This document shows, piece after piece, positions 10,329 to 22,879 of a stretch of DNA of 64,000 nt. The first letter of the stretch is position 1; the number at the start of each line of letters is the position of its first letter. The notes under the pieces are model-generated. The model worked only from the letters and a program-made list of their open reading frames with translations. It was not told where the DNA came from and searched no databases. A program made the translations under genes and the position numbers. The DNA is from Anthostomella pinea (Eukaryota; Ascomycota; Sordariomycetes; Xylariales; Xylariaceae), in the NCBI GenBank assembly GCA_963556695.1, contig CAUWAG010000010.1:124001-188000 (forward strand), read 5' to 3'.

Positions 10329-13032
10329 CTAGATCGTAGTAGTGTTTCCAGTCACGGGGGCCCCGGCATAGTTACCGTGCAGCGCAATACCGTTAGAGTG
10401 GTTGCCACTGGAGTAGTTGCCACTGGGGTAGTTACCACTGGAGTGGTTGCCGTTGGTACCGCTGCCAGCGACAGCGTGGGCCTTGCGAGTGACTTTGGGA
10501 GCAGACGGGATGTCGTGGCTCTTTGAGGCACTGCCAATGGAGAAGACGGGGCTCTCCCACTTGTCACCCTTGCGCGCAAGCTCCTTGTATTCGGTGGCCT
10601 TGGAGCTGATGCCACCGGGAAGGTGGATGTTAGGGAAGATGCTTTCCTCCTTGGTGACAGCATAGTTGACCTTGGTCTCGTTTGCCGTCTTCTCGGCCTT
10701 CTGCTTGCCCCGCAGCACCTGCTTCTGAGCGGCGTTCATGTAGCGCTGGTACATGTTGGGCACGTTCTCAGGGTCGGAGCGGGCCTCCTCGAGGGCACGG
10801 TCAGCTTCTTGCTTGACCAGGTAGGCCATCTCGTCGAACTTGTTGAACTGGTCCTTGAGCTGCTTCTCGAAGGTCTTCTGTATGACAGGGCGGAGCACCT
10901 TAAGCATGATGGGCTTGAAGAGGCCGAATAGTAGCTTGTGGTTGGACTTGACGAGCTTGACCTGGAGGTGCGTGACATCGACGTCGACCTTGTCGATCTT
11001 GAAGAAGTGTTGCTTGTCGTTCTCATCCGCAGTAGACAGCTTCATGCGGAAGCAGAAGCCATCGCCGCCCATCGTGATGTTGGCAACACCAGTATCGGTG
11101 ATGGAGGGGAATCCCTGCTTGCGCTTGACGTGGTAGCTCACGTCGCGCAGGTCCATCTGGATTCCGGTGACCTTGACGTCAATAGAGTTCTTGTTCTTGC
11201 TGGCAATCTTCTTGCGGCCCCAGCGGAAGTAGTTGTCGCTAGCAACCTCCAACACGTTGGGCATGAAGTTGTCACTCTCCAGGACAAGATTCTCCACGAC
11301 GGCATCGATCTGCGGGTCGGAGTACTCGATCCGGGGGATAGGGATGTATGCGATGTTCTCAAAGGCGGCCGGGAGGATGACATCGGTAAGATCCTTGATC
11401 AAATGCGGCTTGAAGGTGGGCTTGCCGTTCTCGTCGTTGCCAAGATCCTTAAATAGCTTCTGCATGGACGCAGCAAAGGCTTTATTCTGGGCATCATGAT
11501 CGAATTGCTCGGCTAAGAACTTGATCTCGTCGACGATGCGGTCGGTGCCAGCCTTGTACTTCTCGCGCAGCAGGTAGTTGCCGTGGTCGTGCAGACGGTG
11601 CCACTGCTCGTTGGAATCGTCATCCATGATGTAGCCCTGCTCCTGCAGGCATCGCCGGATGTATGAGTCGAGAGACTTGAACCAGTTCTTGAGCTCTGGG
11701 TCCCTGTCGGCAGCCTCGTACATAGCGTTGATGGAGGACCAGAGGTCGTCGCTGGAGGTACCGTTGGCAAAACGCTCGATCAGAGTCTGGAAGTGAATTA
11801 GTACGAATGCGAAGGGCATGCTCATGAGCAGTGGCACATACCTTGAGATCAGCTTCAGCGGCGGCGAGGCCGGATCTGGCTTCCTGTACCGTTCCAGTGC
11901 CAGACGTGGCCACCCTCTTGCCATGGGAGCCGTACTGTTCGGCCAGATCGAGCAAAGTAGAGATAGCCTGCTGATAATCGGGATGCTGCTGGCACTCAAG
12001 TACCATTTTCTATAATCATCATGAGCACAGGTTCCAACAAGGGCAAGTAGAGGAATGCTAACCTTCAAGCGCCAGATAGTCTGCTCACGTCGGTCCTGGG
12101 GCACCTTCTTGGACAGATACTGCTTTACCCGAGCGCGATACTCGGCAGCAGCCTTCTTCGCGTTCTCCTGGGTCTCGTCAGGAACTCTCGCCTTGGCCTC
12201 ATTGACAGCAGCCTTAGCACCAGCCTGACCGCCGGCCTGGGCGTTGCGCTGAGCATCATCCCGGTTGTCGATTGTGTTGCTCGTGTTTTGCTGCGCGGCG
12301 TCGGCACCGGAAGAGGCGACAGCCTTAGCATCCTTGGTAGGGTCACTCTTGGACAAGCTGTTCAACTGGCCCTTGATGTTCTCCTTGGAGAAATCGGGGG
12401 CATCATGCCAAGTGTTATCCTCGGCGGGTCGGTCGATCTGTGAGAGGGCGTCCTCGGAGGGCTTAACTTTGGTAGCGGCAGTTTCGGCAGCATCGCCGAC
12501 CATGTCGCGCAGGAGGGTGCTAGCATCATTCACTAGATGGGAATTAGCAATTGGTCGGGATGCTCACGCGTAGTGGCATCGGGGGTTACTTACGTAGCTT
12601 GCGGAACTGGCCGTTCGTGATGAGCAATGTACCCAGAGTCCTCAGGCCCTCCAATGCCTGATCGCCGTGCTGCTTCGCGGTCTCCTTGTCGACGGGGGCA
12701 CCGGGGGCGCCCACAGTCTTCGCATCGAAGTGCTGCGTCTGCCAGATGAAGTCCTGCAGAAGATTTCCCTCGTTCTTGGACAATAGCAGGTGTTTGGCCT
12801 GCTTCACGACAACCTGGAAGTCTCCGACGAGGGCGCGTCCCTCGGGGGAGAGCTTCTGCGACGGGCTCTTCAGAACTTTGGAGGCGAGAAAGCTGTTGAG
12901 CGCGACGTCGATCTGGTCGTTGGAGGGCACCTTGCCTTGCTGGAAGGCATTGATGATGCCGTAGATCTGGAGCTTGCGGTTGACATCGGCCTCCTTCACC
13001 TTGGTGTCGGTGGGCTTGTTGACAGAAGCCAT
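10329..13032 (-). CDS. DUF5923/DUF4449 family protein (BPI/LBP-like lipid-binding fold)
   Basis: Four exons on the minus strand: 13032-12594, 12532-12063, 12009-11842, 11786-10329. Phases are consistent and give 844 residues. Introns are 53-61 nt with good signals (GTAAGT..CTAG, GTTAGC..TATAG, GTATGT..TCCAG). The N-terminal 300 residues are helical and partly Ala/Asp/Gln-rich. The C-terminal half, with FLAEQFDHDAQNKAF, YIPIPRIEYSDPQIDAVVEN and VKLVKSNHKLLFGLFKP, matches what I know of the fungal DUF4449 region, which is related to tubular lipid-binding (BPI/SMP-like) domains. No membrane segment. The extreme C-terminus has an Asn/Gly/Ser repeat (SSGNYPSGNYSSGNHSNG). Role inferred: lipid binding or transfer; not shown. 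Confidence 0.85.
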
Positions 13033-16000
13033 AATGACAGTGGAATGGGGTATCTCAGAGTATGTAGTGGAAGTGGTTTGTCGAGGAGGGTCGGGGACGG
13101 AGATGGGAACGGGGATTGGGTATCACAAAGAAGTATATTACTGGGTATAATTAGGTACTCCCGGGGGTATTGGTGGGAGAGGTCGGGAAAATGAGAAGAA
13201 TCAGTTTCGGAGAAGTCGACTCGGGAGGTTTGGGGGAAACAAAGGGTGTTTATACGGCAATGTAGGCAGGTGGGAGGGAGGTGGCCCGTTTGTGTGGGTA
13301 GGTACCTTACCTAAGGTAATAGTAGTGGGACCCGTTGTGTCAGGTGCAGGTGCAGGTGCGACGTGGGCGAACTGGCGACGAGCTCCAGCTGCAGGTGCCA
13401 AAATGGGTGCCAAGTGCTGGAATTCAGTTGGTTTGTAGGTTACCATATGGAGAAGGACAAGTATGAGGTACCTCCAGGCTTGGTCGTGGGCGTGCAGCTC
13501 CAACCGAGACTTTCTGGTGGACGTGAATGAGACAGTCTTGTACGTCATAGGCGCTAGCCCGGGTTTTATGTACTATTTTGGAGCTTGGAGCTTGGAGCTG
13601 GAGCTGGACTCCTCTCGCAGGCGCAGGGGTAGAGCTCCACTGAGGTGAGCAGTGAGGCCGGGCCAGGCGCTGCCCGGGAAATTGGTTAGGAGCTATCGCC
13701 GTAAGGGGGCACTATGTCATGCTGAGTCCACCAAGCCAATAGCTTCTTCAGTGGGTGACGTGCTGTTATTGGCTCCTCCTGTCAAGTCCAGCTTCAATTC
13801 CAAGATTTGCTGAAATTGCGCCGACCACCAGGGCCTGGAGTCTGGCAGTCTGGCAGTCTGGACACACTTGTCACTGACACAACAAAACCTGGAAACAAGC
13901 CATTACGCGGCAAAGGCATTCTATGAATTCATCCATCCATCATCATCCGCTACTCATCCCTCGCGAGCTGCCAAGACATGTCTGCATTCCATTCCCGATC
14001 CGCTATGCAGATGAGATGACACCGACTTGGACAGAGTACAGGGGTGAGCTACGCCCCTGTCAATAAATATCTAACCAGGTCCATCAGACCGTGTGTGCCT
14101 CGCAAGGGAGCTCTCTCTCACTCACTCTCACTCTCACATGTTGTCAAAGGGAATCCCGTATGATGTATTAAATAAGAAAGGGAAAAGAAAGGGGTAGACA
14201 GCTGGGAAGTTGGCGCAGGAACGCGGTGCGTGTTTCGACTAGACATACCTTACGACTGGACATGGGACATGCCAGAGTTCCCTGGCCGACGACGGGTATG
14301 GCGTCAGGTATGCGCCCGTATGTGTGCCGTCGCTGTCAAACAGCTTGTGCATGTAGGTAGTAGAACTCCCGGTTTGCAGCAACCCTAAGCACAACTTATG
14401 ACGCAGCCAGCCACCTGTGCAAGGTGAAGGTGGCGAGGTCACAGGTGGTTCAACTTGAGACTGACGATAATGCCAGAAATCAGGATGGATTCAGGACCGG
14501 CCATCTTTCTCAAACAGGCGCTGAATGGGGACCAAAGAGCCAAACAGCCAAACAGATCCCCAATTTCCACATTCGGTGGTCTACTATGACTCTATGACGT
14601 ACTGGGAGATTCGACTATGATTGATGAGACGAATGAAGGATCCTTGCATTAGCAGTGTAGTGGAATCTGGAGAACACCACCAGTTGGCAGTTGTGGATGT
14701 CGGCTCTAAAATAGTCGGATGGATCTCGATCTACCTCCTTTTCCAATATTACCCATCTGTACCCCAAGACTCTAGTCCGGTTCGTCTACCTCGTGTCCTG
14801 TTCGTGTCCAGTTACACGTCGATGAACAGCATCACGCGCTCAAAACTTGGTGAAGCCATCGACTTACATAGAGAAGTTGGACAGCGCACTGCATTCTGGT
14901 GACAGATGTGTGCGAATGAAAATGAATCCATCTGCCATCTCATCTCTGCAGCGCCGGAGCTTTGTCTCCATTACATACTAACTTGATTACCCCGGACGCC
15001 GCTCCGGCCGTCGTCCTCCAGCTGTTTTAGTGGGGTTACAGCGCAGATCGCCCGCACGCTGTGATGACTGATGGGCTGTGATGGGATGGATGGGAATGAT
15101 GATGGATTCCTTTTGCCATGATGATACAAAGTTGCAAACGCACCCCTGCCGCCGCCGTGGACCCAGACGATCTACGCCCGGGGTCTACAGTCTGCATCCT
15201 ATCCGCCTGTCATGCTTATTTCAGTTTCTGGGATCAGGTTTATTAATAATAATTATATGAAGTTGGCGTCGCGACATGTCAACACGTGCGCGAACGTCTT
15301 ACCGTCGCGACTTCGACAACGTCGCCGGTAACCCGCGTCTATCCATCTACACATCGCCGTTTCACCCTTGGCTCCAGACGTTTGGTAGTTGTTGATTAAA
15401 GGCTTCTCATCGGTCAACTCGCATCTCCTCGCTTGTCTATCCGCACCCCATCTGTGCTTTTCTAGAGATGGCGACTGCTTGCCTGCGGTGACAGCGTTGA
15501 ATTAGTTGAGAACCCCGAGTTGGTATTCATGTTATGTCGGCTAGTCATGCGCCGTCGGAACAGACTCGCTCTGTGACATCGTGACTGAGGCGTGCCCCGA
15601 TGAATCAGTCAGTCCGCATGCACTGACATCTATCGCAGTCCAGCGCAATAGGCCCAGAGCGATTTTTCTCTTTATTGAATGTCAATAGAACCATGCTTCA
15701 TTCATCTATGGACTGGAACCCGCGAAATCACGCACCTGGCCGCTCTGACTCGAAGCCTTCCATGATCGAAGCCTTCCATGACAAGAGTGACACGGAACCT
15801 GGATTCTATACTCGTCTGATGTGATGGCTATCTTCGGACTAACGGGTCGGAGGGACGTTCGGGTAGCTTAAGCCTTAGTATGGAGTCGACATTAGACCCA
15901 GACGAGTATAGAATAGACAACCCCAAAGGACCTTCAAACCTGCAACAACACTGCCATCATACCCTAGAGCAGCACTCCAGACCCGTCAGCTGGGCCCTAC

Positions 16001-16416
16001 CACTGCAGGAACCCGTGGTTCAGAATGAGAGTGCCGACCTTTCAGGCAGCATCCCAGTCAACATTCAGGAGCCGTCTCGGTACTTCTTTCTTTTTGAAGG
16101 TAGAGATGAGAGGGCTGAGAAACTCCACTTGGATCAGCATGATCTACCGCACCCCGATATGGACCGCCGTTTTATATAGGTCTTAGTTGTCGGTAGATGG
16201 GAACGCCTTCACGGAATCAAGGCTCGATCATGAGATCATGTCGAAAAGAAAAGACCGAGCCTTGTCTCAGCAGGCTCTTCTCTCATATTTATGCCACCTC
16301 TGCCCCATACATTGAGTGATGAGGGTGGTCCTGAGCTCGATTGTCGACTTTCTACCACTCGCCCTCTTACCTGAGTCCCTCATTGCGAACCCGAGTGTCC
16401 TGCTAACTCCCGAGCC
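13033..16416. other. 3.4-kb intergenic region, no convincing gene
   Basis: Contains short CT microsatellites (about 14105-14135) and many unrelated short frames. The best frame is 15880-16179 plus (99 codons, polar, Gln/His-rich), which I do not call. A 16-bp inverted repeat is listed separately. The right end is the promoter of the FAD oxidase. Confidence 0.5.
15803..15914. repeat. 16-bp perfect inverted repeat, 80-nt spacer
   Basis: ATTCTATACTCGTCTG at 15803-15818 is the exact reverse complement of 15899-15914. It lies about 500 bp upstream of the FAD oxidase start. It could be a foldback or a regulatory pair; no element recognised. Confidence 0.7.
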
Positions 16417-18605
16417 ATGAAATTCCTCACCACGGCGGCAGCCTTCGTGCTGCTGGGCGACGCCTCCGCAGGAGCCATTCGCCGAGAGTCTGCCAACAGC
16501 AACTACAACTGTACGGCCCCTTACTCCTGGTATTGTGATGTCCGCTCTGCTGACCGAGACAGGTGTTCCTGGCATGGCATGCTGGCCTACCACTGCAGAA
16601 TGGGCGGCCTTCAACAAGACCGTCAACGGAGCTCTCAAAGCTACGGTCCCTTGGGCAAAGCCCTGCTTTCAAGGCAATGCCGACAACACCTCTTTCAATG
16701 CCGCTCAGTGCTCCTACATTGCATCACACTACGCCGACAACCCTGTCGTTGGGCCTCAAGACCTCCCAAGCGGTCCATACCGTGAGCAGCAATACGGGTC
16801 GTTCTCCCAGCTGAACTGGGAAGCATGCGGCGCCTCAGACTGCGAGCTCCAGAGCGCCGCTCCTCAAGTCGTGCTACCCATTGTCAGGCAGTGCGGCCTT
16901 GGTAGAATGTCTGCTTACTACGTCAATGCCACGACCGCATCCCAGGTCCAATCCACCATTGCCTTCTGCCAGCAGCACAGGATTTTCATGACCATCAAGG
17001 GTACCGGTGACGATTACCTCGGACGCTCGTCTTCGGCCAACTCGCTTGCTCTGTGGACGTGGAACATGAAGAACCTGTCATACATCGAGAGCTTTACAGC
17101 GAACAACTGCCCGGCTGCGAACACCCAGAACGTAAGTATCACTCTGATACAGTATCAACACAATGGGACGTTCAACTACTGACCTCACCATATAGGTCGG
17201 TATCATGGGCGCGGGCATTGCTGCCAATGAGGCCGAAGACTTCTTCACCAGCAAGGGTATGCAGATCACCGCTGGCGCTGTGCAGTCAGTTGGTCTCGCT
17301 GGTGGCTACGGACAGGGTGGCGGTCACGGAGGTAAGGCTTTTGATGTCATGATACTTAACAACATGCTGACATTATCGTAGCTTTCGGGCCAAAGTATGG
17401 CCTAATGGTTGACAATGCTGTTGAGTTCGATGTCATCACCGCCGACGGCGAATATCGGACTATCAACCAGTGTAATGACCCTGACCTCTTCTACGCCATG
17501 CGAGGCGGGGGAGGATCCACTTACGCCGTCTTGCTCAACTACAAGTTCAAGGTCTTCCCGGAGGTGCCCATGTACTTCTACCAGTTCACCGCGGAGTTCG
17601 ACCAAACCCAGAAGCCGCTCGCTTTGCCACTCAATAACCCAGGCCTCTACACTGCTGTCCATGCTCTTGCATCAAACCAGAAGAGCTTCGTCGACCACAA
17701 TGTCTCCAGCTACAACTTCTACTACCCGGGTAGCTTCGAGACCTACCAGATCTTGCCCTCGATTGCGCCAGATGGTATGGAGCAGCTGAAGAACCTGACT
17801 GCCAGTTACCGCGCCACACTTGAGTCCATCCCTGGCATGGTAATCACATCGGACAATTACACGGTCTTCCAGCACCAGACGGACTTCTCGAGCTACACCA
17901 CTCCTGTTGCCGTCCGCAACACTCCGCAGGGCTTTGCGGAAGTTCTTGCAGGCCGCTTCATCCCGGACACCATGTTCCAGAGCAACGACAGCATCAACAC
18001 TTTGACGAAGGCTTTCCTTACTGGGTATGTCCTGACCTGCAGTAACCGAGCGAGACGTTAGCTGACACTTCTGTTCCCAGACTCCAAGCGACGCAGAACC
18101 CTCTCGACGTTGTCAAACCCATCGCCGCCCAAATTTACGTCACCGGCCCCTCTGGGCCCAACGCACCAAACAAGGACAACTCCGCTACCGGCGTCAATAC
18201 CGCCTGGCGCAACGAGTACTGGGAGGTCGTCTACGCTGGCGGCTGGGTACAAGCCACGCCGCAAGCGGCACAAGACGCCATCACCGAGATCGTGCATACC
18301 GGCATGGACAACCTGCGCGACATCACCCCGGGAGGTGGCTGCTACTTCAACGAGGCTGATTACCTTGAGGAAGACTGGCAGACTGCTTTCTTCGGTGAGA
18401 ACTACCAGAAGCTGCTATCGATCAAGCAGAAGTACGACCCGACCACTTTCTTCAACTGCTGGAAGTGTGTTGGCTGGACTGGACCAGCCGAGTAAGTTTA
18501 CCTTCGTCCTAATAACACCGGGATGTGTACTGACTGTTGCGCAGCCCGGTCTACTCTTGCTATAACCAGAGCACGAACCCGCTGGTGGCCACTTTGCCGA
18601 TCTAA
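16417..18605 (+). CDS. secreted FAD-binding (berberine-bridge-type) oxidase, covalent-flavin His replaced
   Basis: Six exons: 16417-16510, 16563-17131, 17196-17331, 17382-18024, 18081-18491, 18545-18605; phases agree and give 637 residues. The N-terminus (MKFLTTAAAFVLLGDASAGA) is a signal peptide. The PCMH-type FAD domain shows GTGDDYLGRSS (about 202), MGAGI, GAVQSVGLAGGYGQGGGHG and LFYAMRGGGGSTYAVL. The BBE C-terminal box is NEYWEVVYAGGW and the terminal region FFNCWKCVGW. Many possible N-glycosylation sites fit secretion. These enzymes oxidise sugars, alcohols or alkaloid-like substrates and pass electrons to oxygen. In this family the covalent-FAD histidine normally sits in GTGHDYLGRS; here it is Asp, and I see no Cys at the second attachment region. 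It may bind FAD non-covalently. Confidence 0.9.
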
Positions 18606-18636
18606 AGTTCGGTTGTTGGGCACAACACACAGGGGT

Positions 18637-18719
18637 GACAGAGCTGGTCTCTCACTATACACGCAATCATGATACTACGACAGAGCTGGTCTCTCACTAT
18701 ACACGAATCATGATACTAC
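18637..18719 (+). repeat. 42-bp tandem duplication
   Basis: Two head-to-tail copies of a unit beginning GACAGAGCTGGTCTCTCACT (18637-18678 and 18679-18719) differ by one base deletion. It lies just 3' of the FAD oxidase stop, in the likely 3' UTR or terminator. Confidence 0.85.
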
Positions 18720-19271
18720 TTTTCGCTTCCACGGTTGATATATATGCAGCTCTTGTCGCTCATTCTCCAATACACAGGCCTGAAATCAGTGTCACGGCAC
18801 TAGAAGATAGCCCCACAGGGTCAGGGGTCAACCCCTATATATACCAGAGTGTGTCTCCTAGCTAGCTTCGTAGTTTCCTTTTCTCTCCACGGACATAGGG
18901 TTCATTTCTCTTCACGTACAATAAGAAAGTCATTTCCGGAGTCACCAGCAGTCTACCAGTGACCATCAGACTGTCGGCTTCCGTAGCCAAGATCCCAAAT
19001 CTAACCGTCGATCAGGAGAAGATGCTGGATGAACTCTGTGAACGATCGAGTTCCTCGTGTGAGAAGCGCGGCATCAAGGCCTCCTGACCGAACGGAGTGT
19101 CTTGCACGGACACAGCCAACCTGTCCGTCCTATTTGCGCTTGGTATTTTGGTTGCTCAACATCGCAATCTCATCTGCAGCGAGAGTTGATCTTGAGGTTC
19201 CTGGGATTGCATTTTTTGCATAAGTCGCACAAATTCCGCGGTCGCTTGTCATACATGGCAGCCCCTCTCTG
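18720..19271. other. intergenic, no gene seen
   Basis: No protein-like frame, tRNA or known repeat recognised. Confidence 0.45.
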
Positions 19272-19400
19272 TTATCTCAGTGCTCAAAGCAGAGACTGGC
19301 CATTCAGGGGCTAATTGTGGCTAATAGTGGCTGGTGCGGCTTGTTTTCGGTGAATGGCCAGTAGAGCCAGTCTCTGCATGTGGTTTGAGCACTGAGATAA
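19272..19400. repeat. long interrupted hairpin (foldback)
   Basis: TTATCTCAGTGCTCAAA (19272-19288) is the exact inverse of 19384-19400. Inside it GCAGAGACTGG and then CCATTCA recur in inverted order on the other arm, separated by 6- and 9-nt insertions on the right side. The loop (about 19307-19350) is unpaired. It is either a small foldback element or a transcribed hairpin. Confidence 0.7.
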
Positions 19401-19420
19401 GATGTGTGAGCCACGTACGT

Positions 19421-19585
19421 ACATTCATTCACCCAGGGGTCTCTGCCATATAGGACTTGGCTTCGGTTATGATATCAGTCATTTTGATCCATCTACATTT
19501 ACTCACCCAGGAGTTCCTGCTATAGAGGAGTGTTCTTGGGTAGTGATTCCAGTCATTCTAACGATGACGAGGACCATTCACCCAG
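19421..19585. repeat. diverged tandem duplication (about 75 bp)
   Basis: Two imperfect copies starting ACATT-A-TCACCCAGG and containing CCAGTCATT/TCAGTCATT at matching distances, with a third start (CCATTCACCCAGAC) near 19573. Confidence 0.4.
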
Positions 19586-19715
19586 ACTCTTAAATCTATT
19601 GGTAGCCGCATTATCTTCTTAAGGGTTCCCCTTGCTCTCGAACTTGGGAAATCTCGGTAGCCTTTATATAACTCGACACCACATTTCGGCTGCAGGCATC
19701 GTTAGGCTTCTCACC

Positions 19716-20333
19716 ATGTCCTGCCGCACCACACGAACCAAGTGCAGTACGGAGGTAGCTGGCAAAGCACACCCAGCACGATATACCCAACATACCAACC
19801 CGTCGCGTTCCACCACAGCCCTCACAAGCCCACTATATGCCGGTATCCGTCGGGTATGTCGCAACACGCCATTCTCAGCGCATGCCACGAGCGCTGATGG
19901 GACATTCATGGCCCTTCTACTCCGGGAGAGGGCGAGTTATATCAGCACATTGTCGTATATGGGTTTCAGGGAAGATATCAGCTGGTCGATCCTACGATAT
20001 TGGATCGCGCTCACCATCCATGCCTCATCAGCAGGTCCCTACGACATGGTCGGGATGGCATTGGCAGCTGTCGCTGAGCTGGGAGAGCCTACTGGACAGG
20101 ATCACCTAGACGACCCTTACTTCGGAACGGCAAACAATATCCTGAGATCCGAGTGGCCGTCCATGCTTGGACACGTCCTGACCGAGGACATGCTTCGACA
20201 CATCGACACGACCGGGATATACTTAGCGCCTACTTTCTCGGACGCGAAGTTGTTGGTGTCTCGGATCATCGTTGGCCGGAGGAAGAGGCTTGCGGCATAT
20301 AGGAGGCTCCAGGTGGAGGGAGATCACCTCTAG
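19716..20333 (+). CDS. hypothetical protein (doubtful)
   Basis: An ATG at 19716 opens a 205-residue frame. The first 60 residues are Thr/Arg-rich and not convincing. Residues about 65-205 look like protein, with a helical start (TFMALLLRERASYISTLSYM), a weakly hydrophobic segment (ILRYWIALTIHASSAG, MVGMALAAVAELG) and a basic end (IIVGRRKRLAAYRRL). A later ATG at 19906 or an unseen intron is possible. No family recognised. Confidence 0.4.
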   Translation: MSCRTTRTKCSTEVAGKAHPARYTQHTNPSRSTTALTSPLYAGIRRVCRNTPFSAHATSADGTFMALLLRERASYISTLSYMGFREDISWSILRYWIALTIHASSAGPYDMVGMALAAVAELGEPTGQDHLDDPYFGTANNILRSEWPSMLGHVLTEDMLRHIDTTGIYLAPTFSDAKLLVSRIIVGRRKRLAAYRRLQVEGDHL

Positions 20334-21006
20334 GCGAACCGATGTTTGAGCAGCAAGGAGGTCGGGGCATGAAGATGGGAGGCGCTTGGATATCGTATGT
20401 ATGGCTATACAGACCCCATCTACCCATTAACTTAGTGATACATGAGATTGAGGAGCAACGAGACCATGCATGATACCTATGCTGTTTGACAGCATCTCCC
20501 GGCACCTTTACAGCTTACCGTAAAGATTGAATTCTCGGTGAAAGAGATTCAACTATGGAGAGAATGGTAGGACTTGCTCAAATTCACTCACTCAAGCACC
20601 CCAACAGGCTGGGCGAGCAGTGCATACTTCCCCGCAAATCAATGCACTCATGCATGCATGTCATACCTCGTCTCATCCCGCATCTCCATAGGTAGGTTTT
20701 ACGAGCTTTGATGAGCTTTCGCTCAGCAGTAAAGCGGGCGAGATTCTGCGTTCCAGTCAGAACACCCTGCAAACATCGTGAAGTCAGTTCGCTGGGATGG
20801 GATACTCCCGCCAAGCACTGGGCGGCGTCTCTTGGGGTGCGAAATGTGCTCTTAGGGGGCGTGGAACTCCGTGAAGAGTGGCAGATATGAAACAGCAATG
20901 GAATCCCTGTTTTCGCGGTCCAGAAGCGCCAGTCCAGAAGTATCCCGTCCTTCTCCTTGACAGCCAAGGAAAACAGCTACCAAAGACCTAAATTACTTGA
21001 CCAGCG
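20334..21006. other. intergenic, promoter side of carboxylesterase
   Basis: A minus-strand frame at 20967-20584 lacks family resemblance. No other feature seen. Confidence 0.4.
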
Positions 21007-22879
21007 ATGTGGTATTCATCACCGTCCCTCGCCGGCCTGAGCCTCCTGCTGCTCCCCGGCACCGCATGCGCAGGCTCGACATCCAACGGGTCAAGCTCAA
21101 GCTTCCACGTCCGCACGACAAGCGGCGAGGCCCACGGCACCATCAACGCGACATCGCCGCACGTACGTCAGTTCCTCGGGATCCGGTACGCGGAGGCGCC
21201 CGTTTCGTCTCTGCGCTTCCAGCCGCCTGAACGATACGCGACCTCCCAGAATGCCAGCTTCAACGCATCTGCCCTGGCGCCGTCGTGCATGCAGTACAGA
21301 TTGACGGCCGAGGAGGACGCCATGAACGTCTACATCCAGTACATCCCCGAGTTCGAGGCCGGCAGCGCGGACGAGAGCGAGGACTGCCTGTTTCTGAACG
21401 TGTATGCGCCACTCGAGCCGAAGGGGGAGAAGCTGCCCGTGCTCATCTGGGTTCCCGGCGGTGGCTTCTTGAGCAATGGCGCCAATGTGCCGTATACGAT
21501 CCCGGACCAGTGGATCGGGAGGACGCAGGAGCTGGTTGTTGTTACAATGAAGTAGGTCTGACTTGACGTGCGAGGCGCAGGCCACGATCAGCTAAGGGCC
21601 TATGCTGATACCGTTCTCTGCAGCTACCGCTTGGGCATCTTCGGGTTTCCCACCGCAGCTGGCCAACCGCTGAACCTCGGTCTGCTCGACCAACGAGTGG
21701 CGTAAGTGACTATAAGCCTTCCAACTCCCTCGAGAAGATCACTGAAGCGTTACAGAGTCGAGTGGGCACGCGACAACGTGGCAGCCTTCGGAGGCGACCC
21801 GGACCGGATGATACTCTGGGGCCAGTCCGCTGGAGCCTGGAGCGTCAACTACTACGGCTACGCCTACTCCGAGGACCCGATCGTGGCAGGTCTCATCGCC
21901 GACTCGGGCGGTTCCGACGTGTTCTCTGACGGCGACCCCAGCAACTTCACGTCGATCGCCTCTGCCGCCGGATGCGGTGACCTAGATGCCGAGGCGGAGC
22001 TGGCGTGCATGCAGCAGGTCGACGCATCTACCATCGAAGCCCTCGCCTCCAACACCACTGGCGTGGTGTTCGCGCCCGCAGCAGACGGCGTGACTGTGTA
22101 TGCGAATAACACCGAGAGGGCTGAGAAGGGGCTTGTCGCCCCGGTGCCGGCGATCATTGGCACGAACGCTCAGGAGGGCACCGGCTTCGGCGGATGGACT
22201 GTCGAGGGCGGCGTGGATGAGGAATTCTTCATTGAGGCTCAGAAGTATGTTGTCTGTCCTACAGTCTCAGAGATCCAGTAAGTTTGATGTCCCTTTCTGC
22301 GCAGTCGTGGCGGCGGGTGGTCGTAGGAAGACTAATCGAATTTATTAGAAACCGAATCGCGAATGGCCTCGCCACGTATCGATACATGTACAGCGGCAAC
22401 TTTTCGAACATCTCCCCGCTGCCTTGGATTGGTGCCGTGCATAGCGGTAAGTTGTCGTTGTTTACAGGAGCAACATGTTCGCCTCTATATGTCCCACGCG
22501 TTTACTACCACTGCATGTGTAATGTGAGTTACGTGTAGGCTCAGACTGACATGGTAATAGGGGAGCTGCCACTGCTGTTCGGAACCCACTCACAATACCG
22601 CGGCAACTCGACAGAGTTCGAATGGGATGTCAGTTCTGTAATGCAAGGTAAGTCGGGAAACGAGTATGCCCCAGAGTTAACAACAGCTTCCTAACTAATA
22701 CCTCGTTCTGCATAGGTCTCTGGCTTGCATTTGCCGAGGATCCGTCGACAGATCCGACCTGCGAATCTTTCAGCTGGCCGCAGTATACCCTTGCTACAGG
22801 AAGCATGGCCAGCTTTGCCCCCAACGGGACGGTCGTCGCGATCGGAGATGGAGCAACTGTTGATGGCATCTGTCAGTGA
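21007..22879 (+). CDS. secreted type-B carboxylesterase
   Basis: Six exons: 21007-21551, 21624-21701, 21756-22277, 22349-22446, 22561-22647, 22716-22879; phases agree and give 497 residues. There is a signal peptide (SLAGLSLLLLPGTACAG). Family marks in order: FLGIRYAEAPVSSLRFQPP, EDCLFLNVYAP, the oxyanion loop VPGGGF, NYRLGIFGFP (built across intron 1), FGGDPDRMILWGQSAGAWS with the nucleophile Ser in GQSAG, the acid Glu in GTNAQEGTGF, and the catalytic His probably in GAVHSGELPLLFGTH across intron 4. The length is slightly short for the family (500-560). It hydrolyses extracellular carboxylic esters; substrate unknown. Intron donors are all GTAAGT or GTAGGT with clear acceptors. Confidence 0.9.

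Noticed and set aside
10352..12573. Several long plus- and minus-strand frames overlapping the DUF5923/DUF4449 gene
   Set aside because: They are shadow frames of GC-biased codons in the real gene.
16417..22879. Secondary-metabolite cluster suggested by FAD oxidase plus esterase
   Set aside because: No backbone synthase, regulator or other tailoring gene is nearby.
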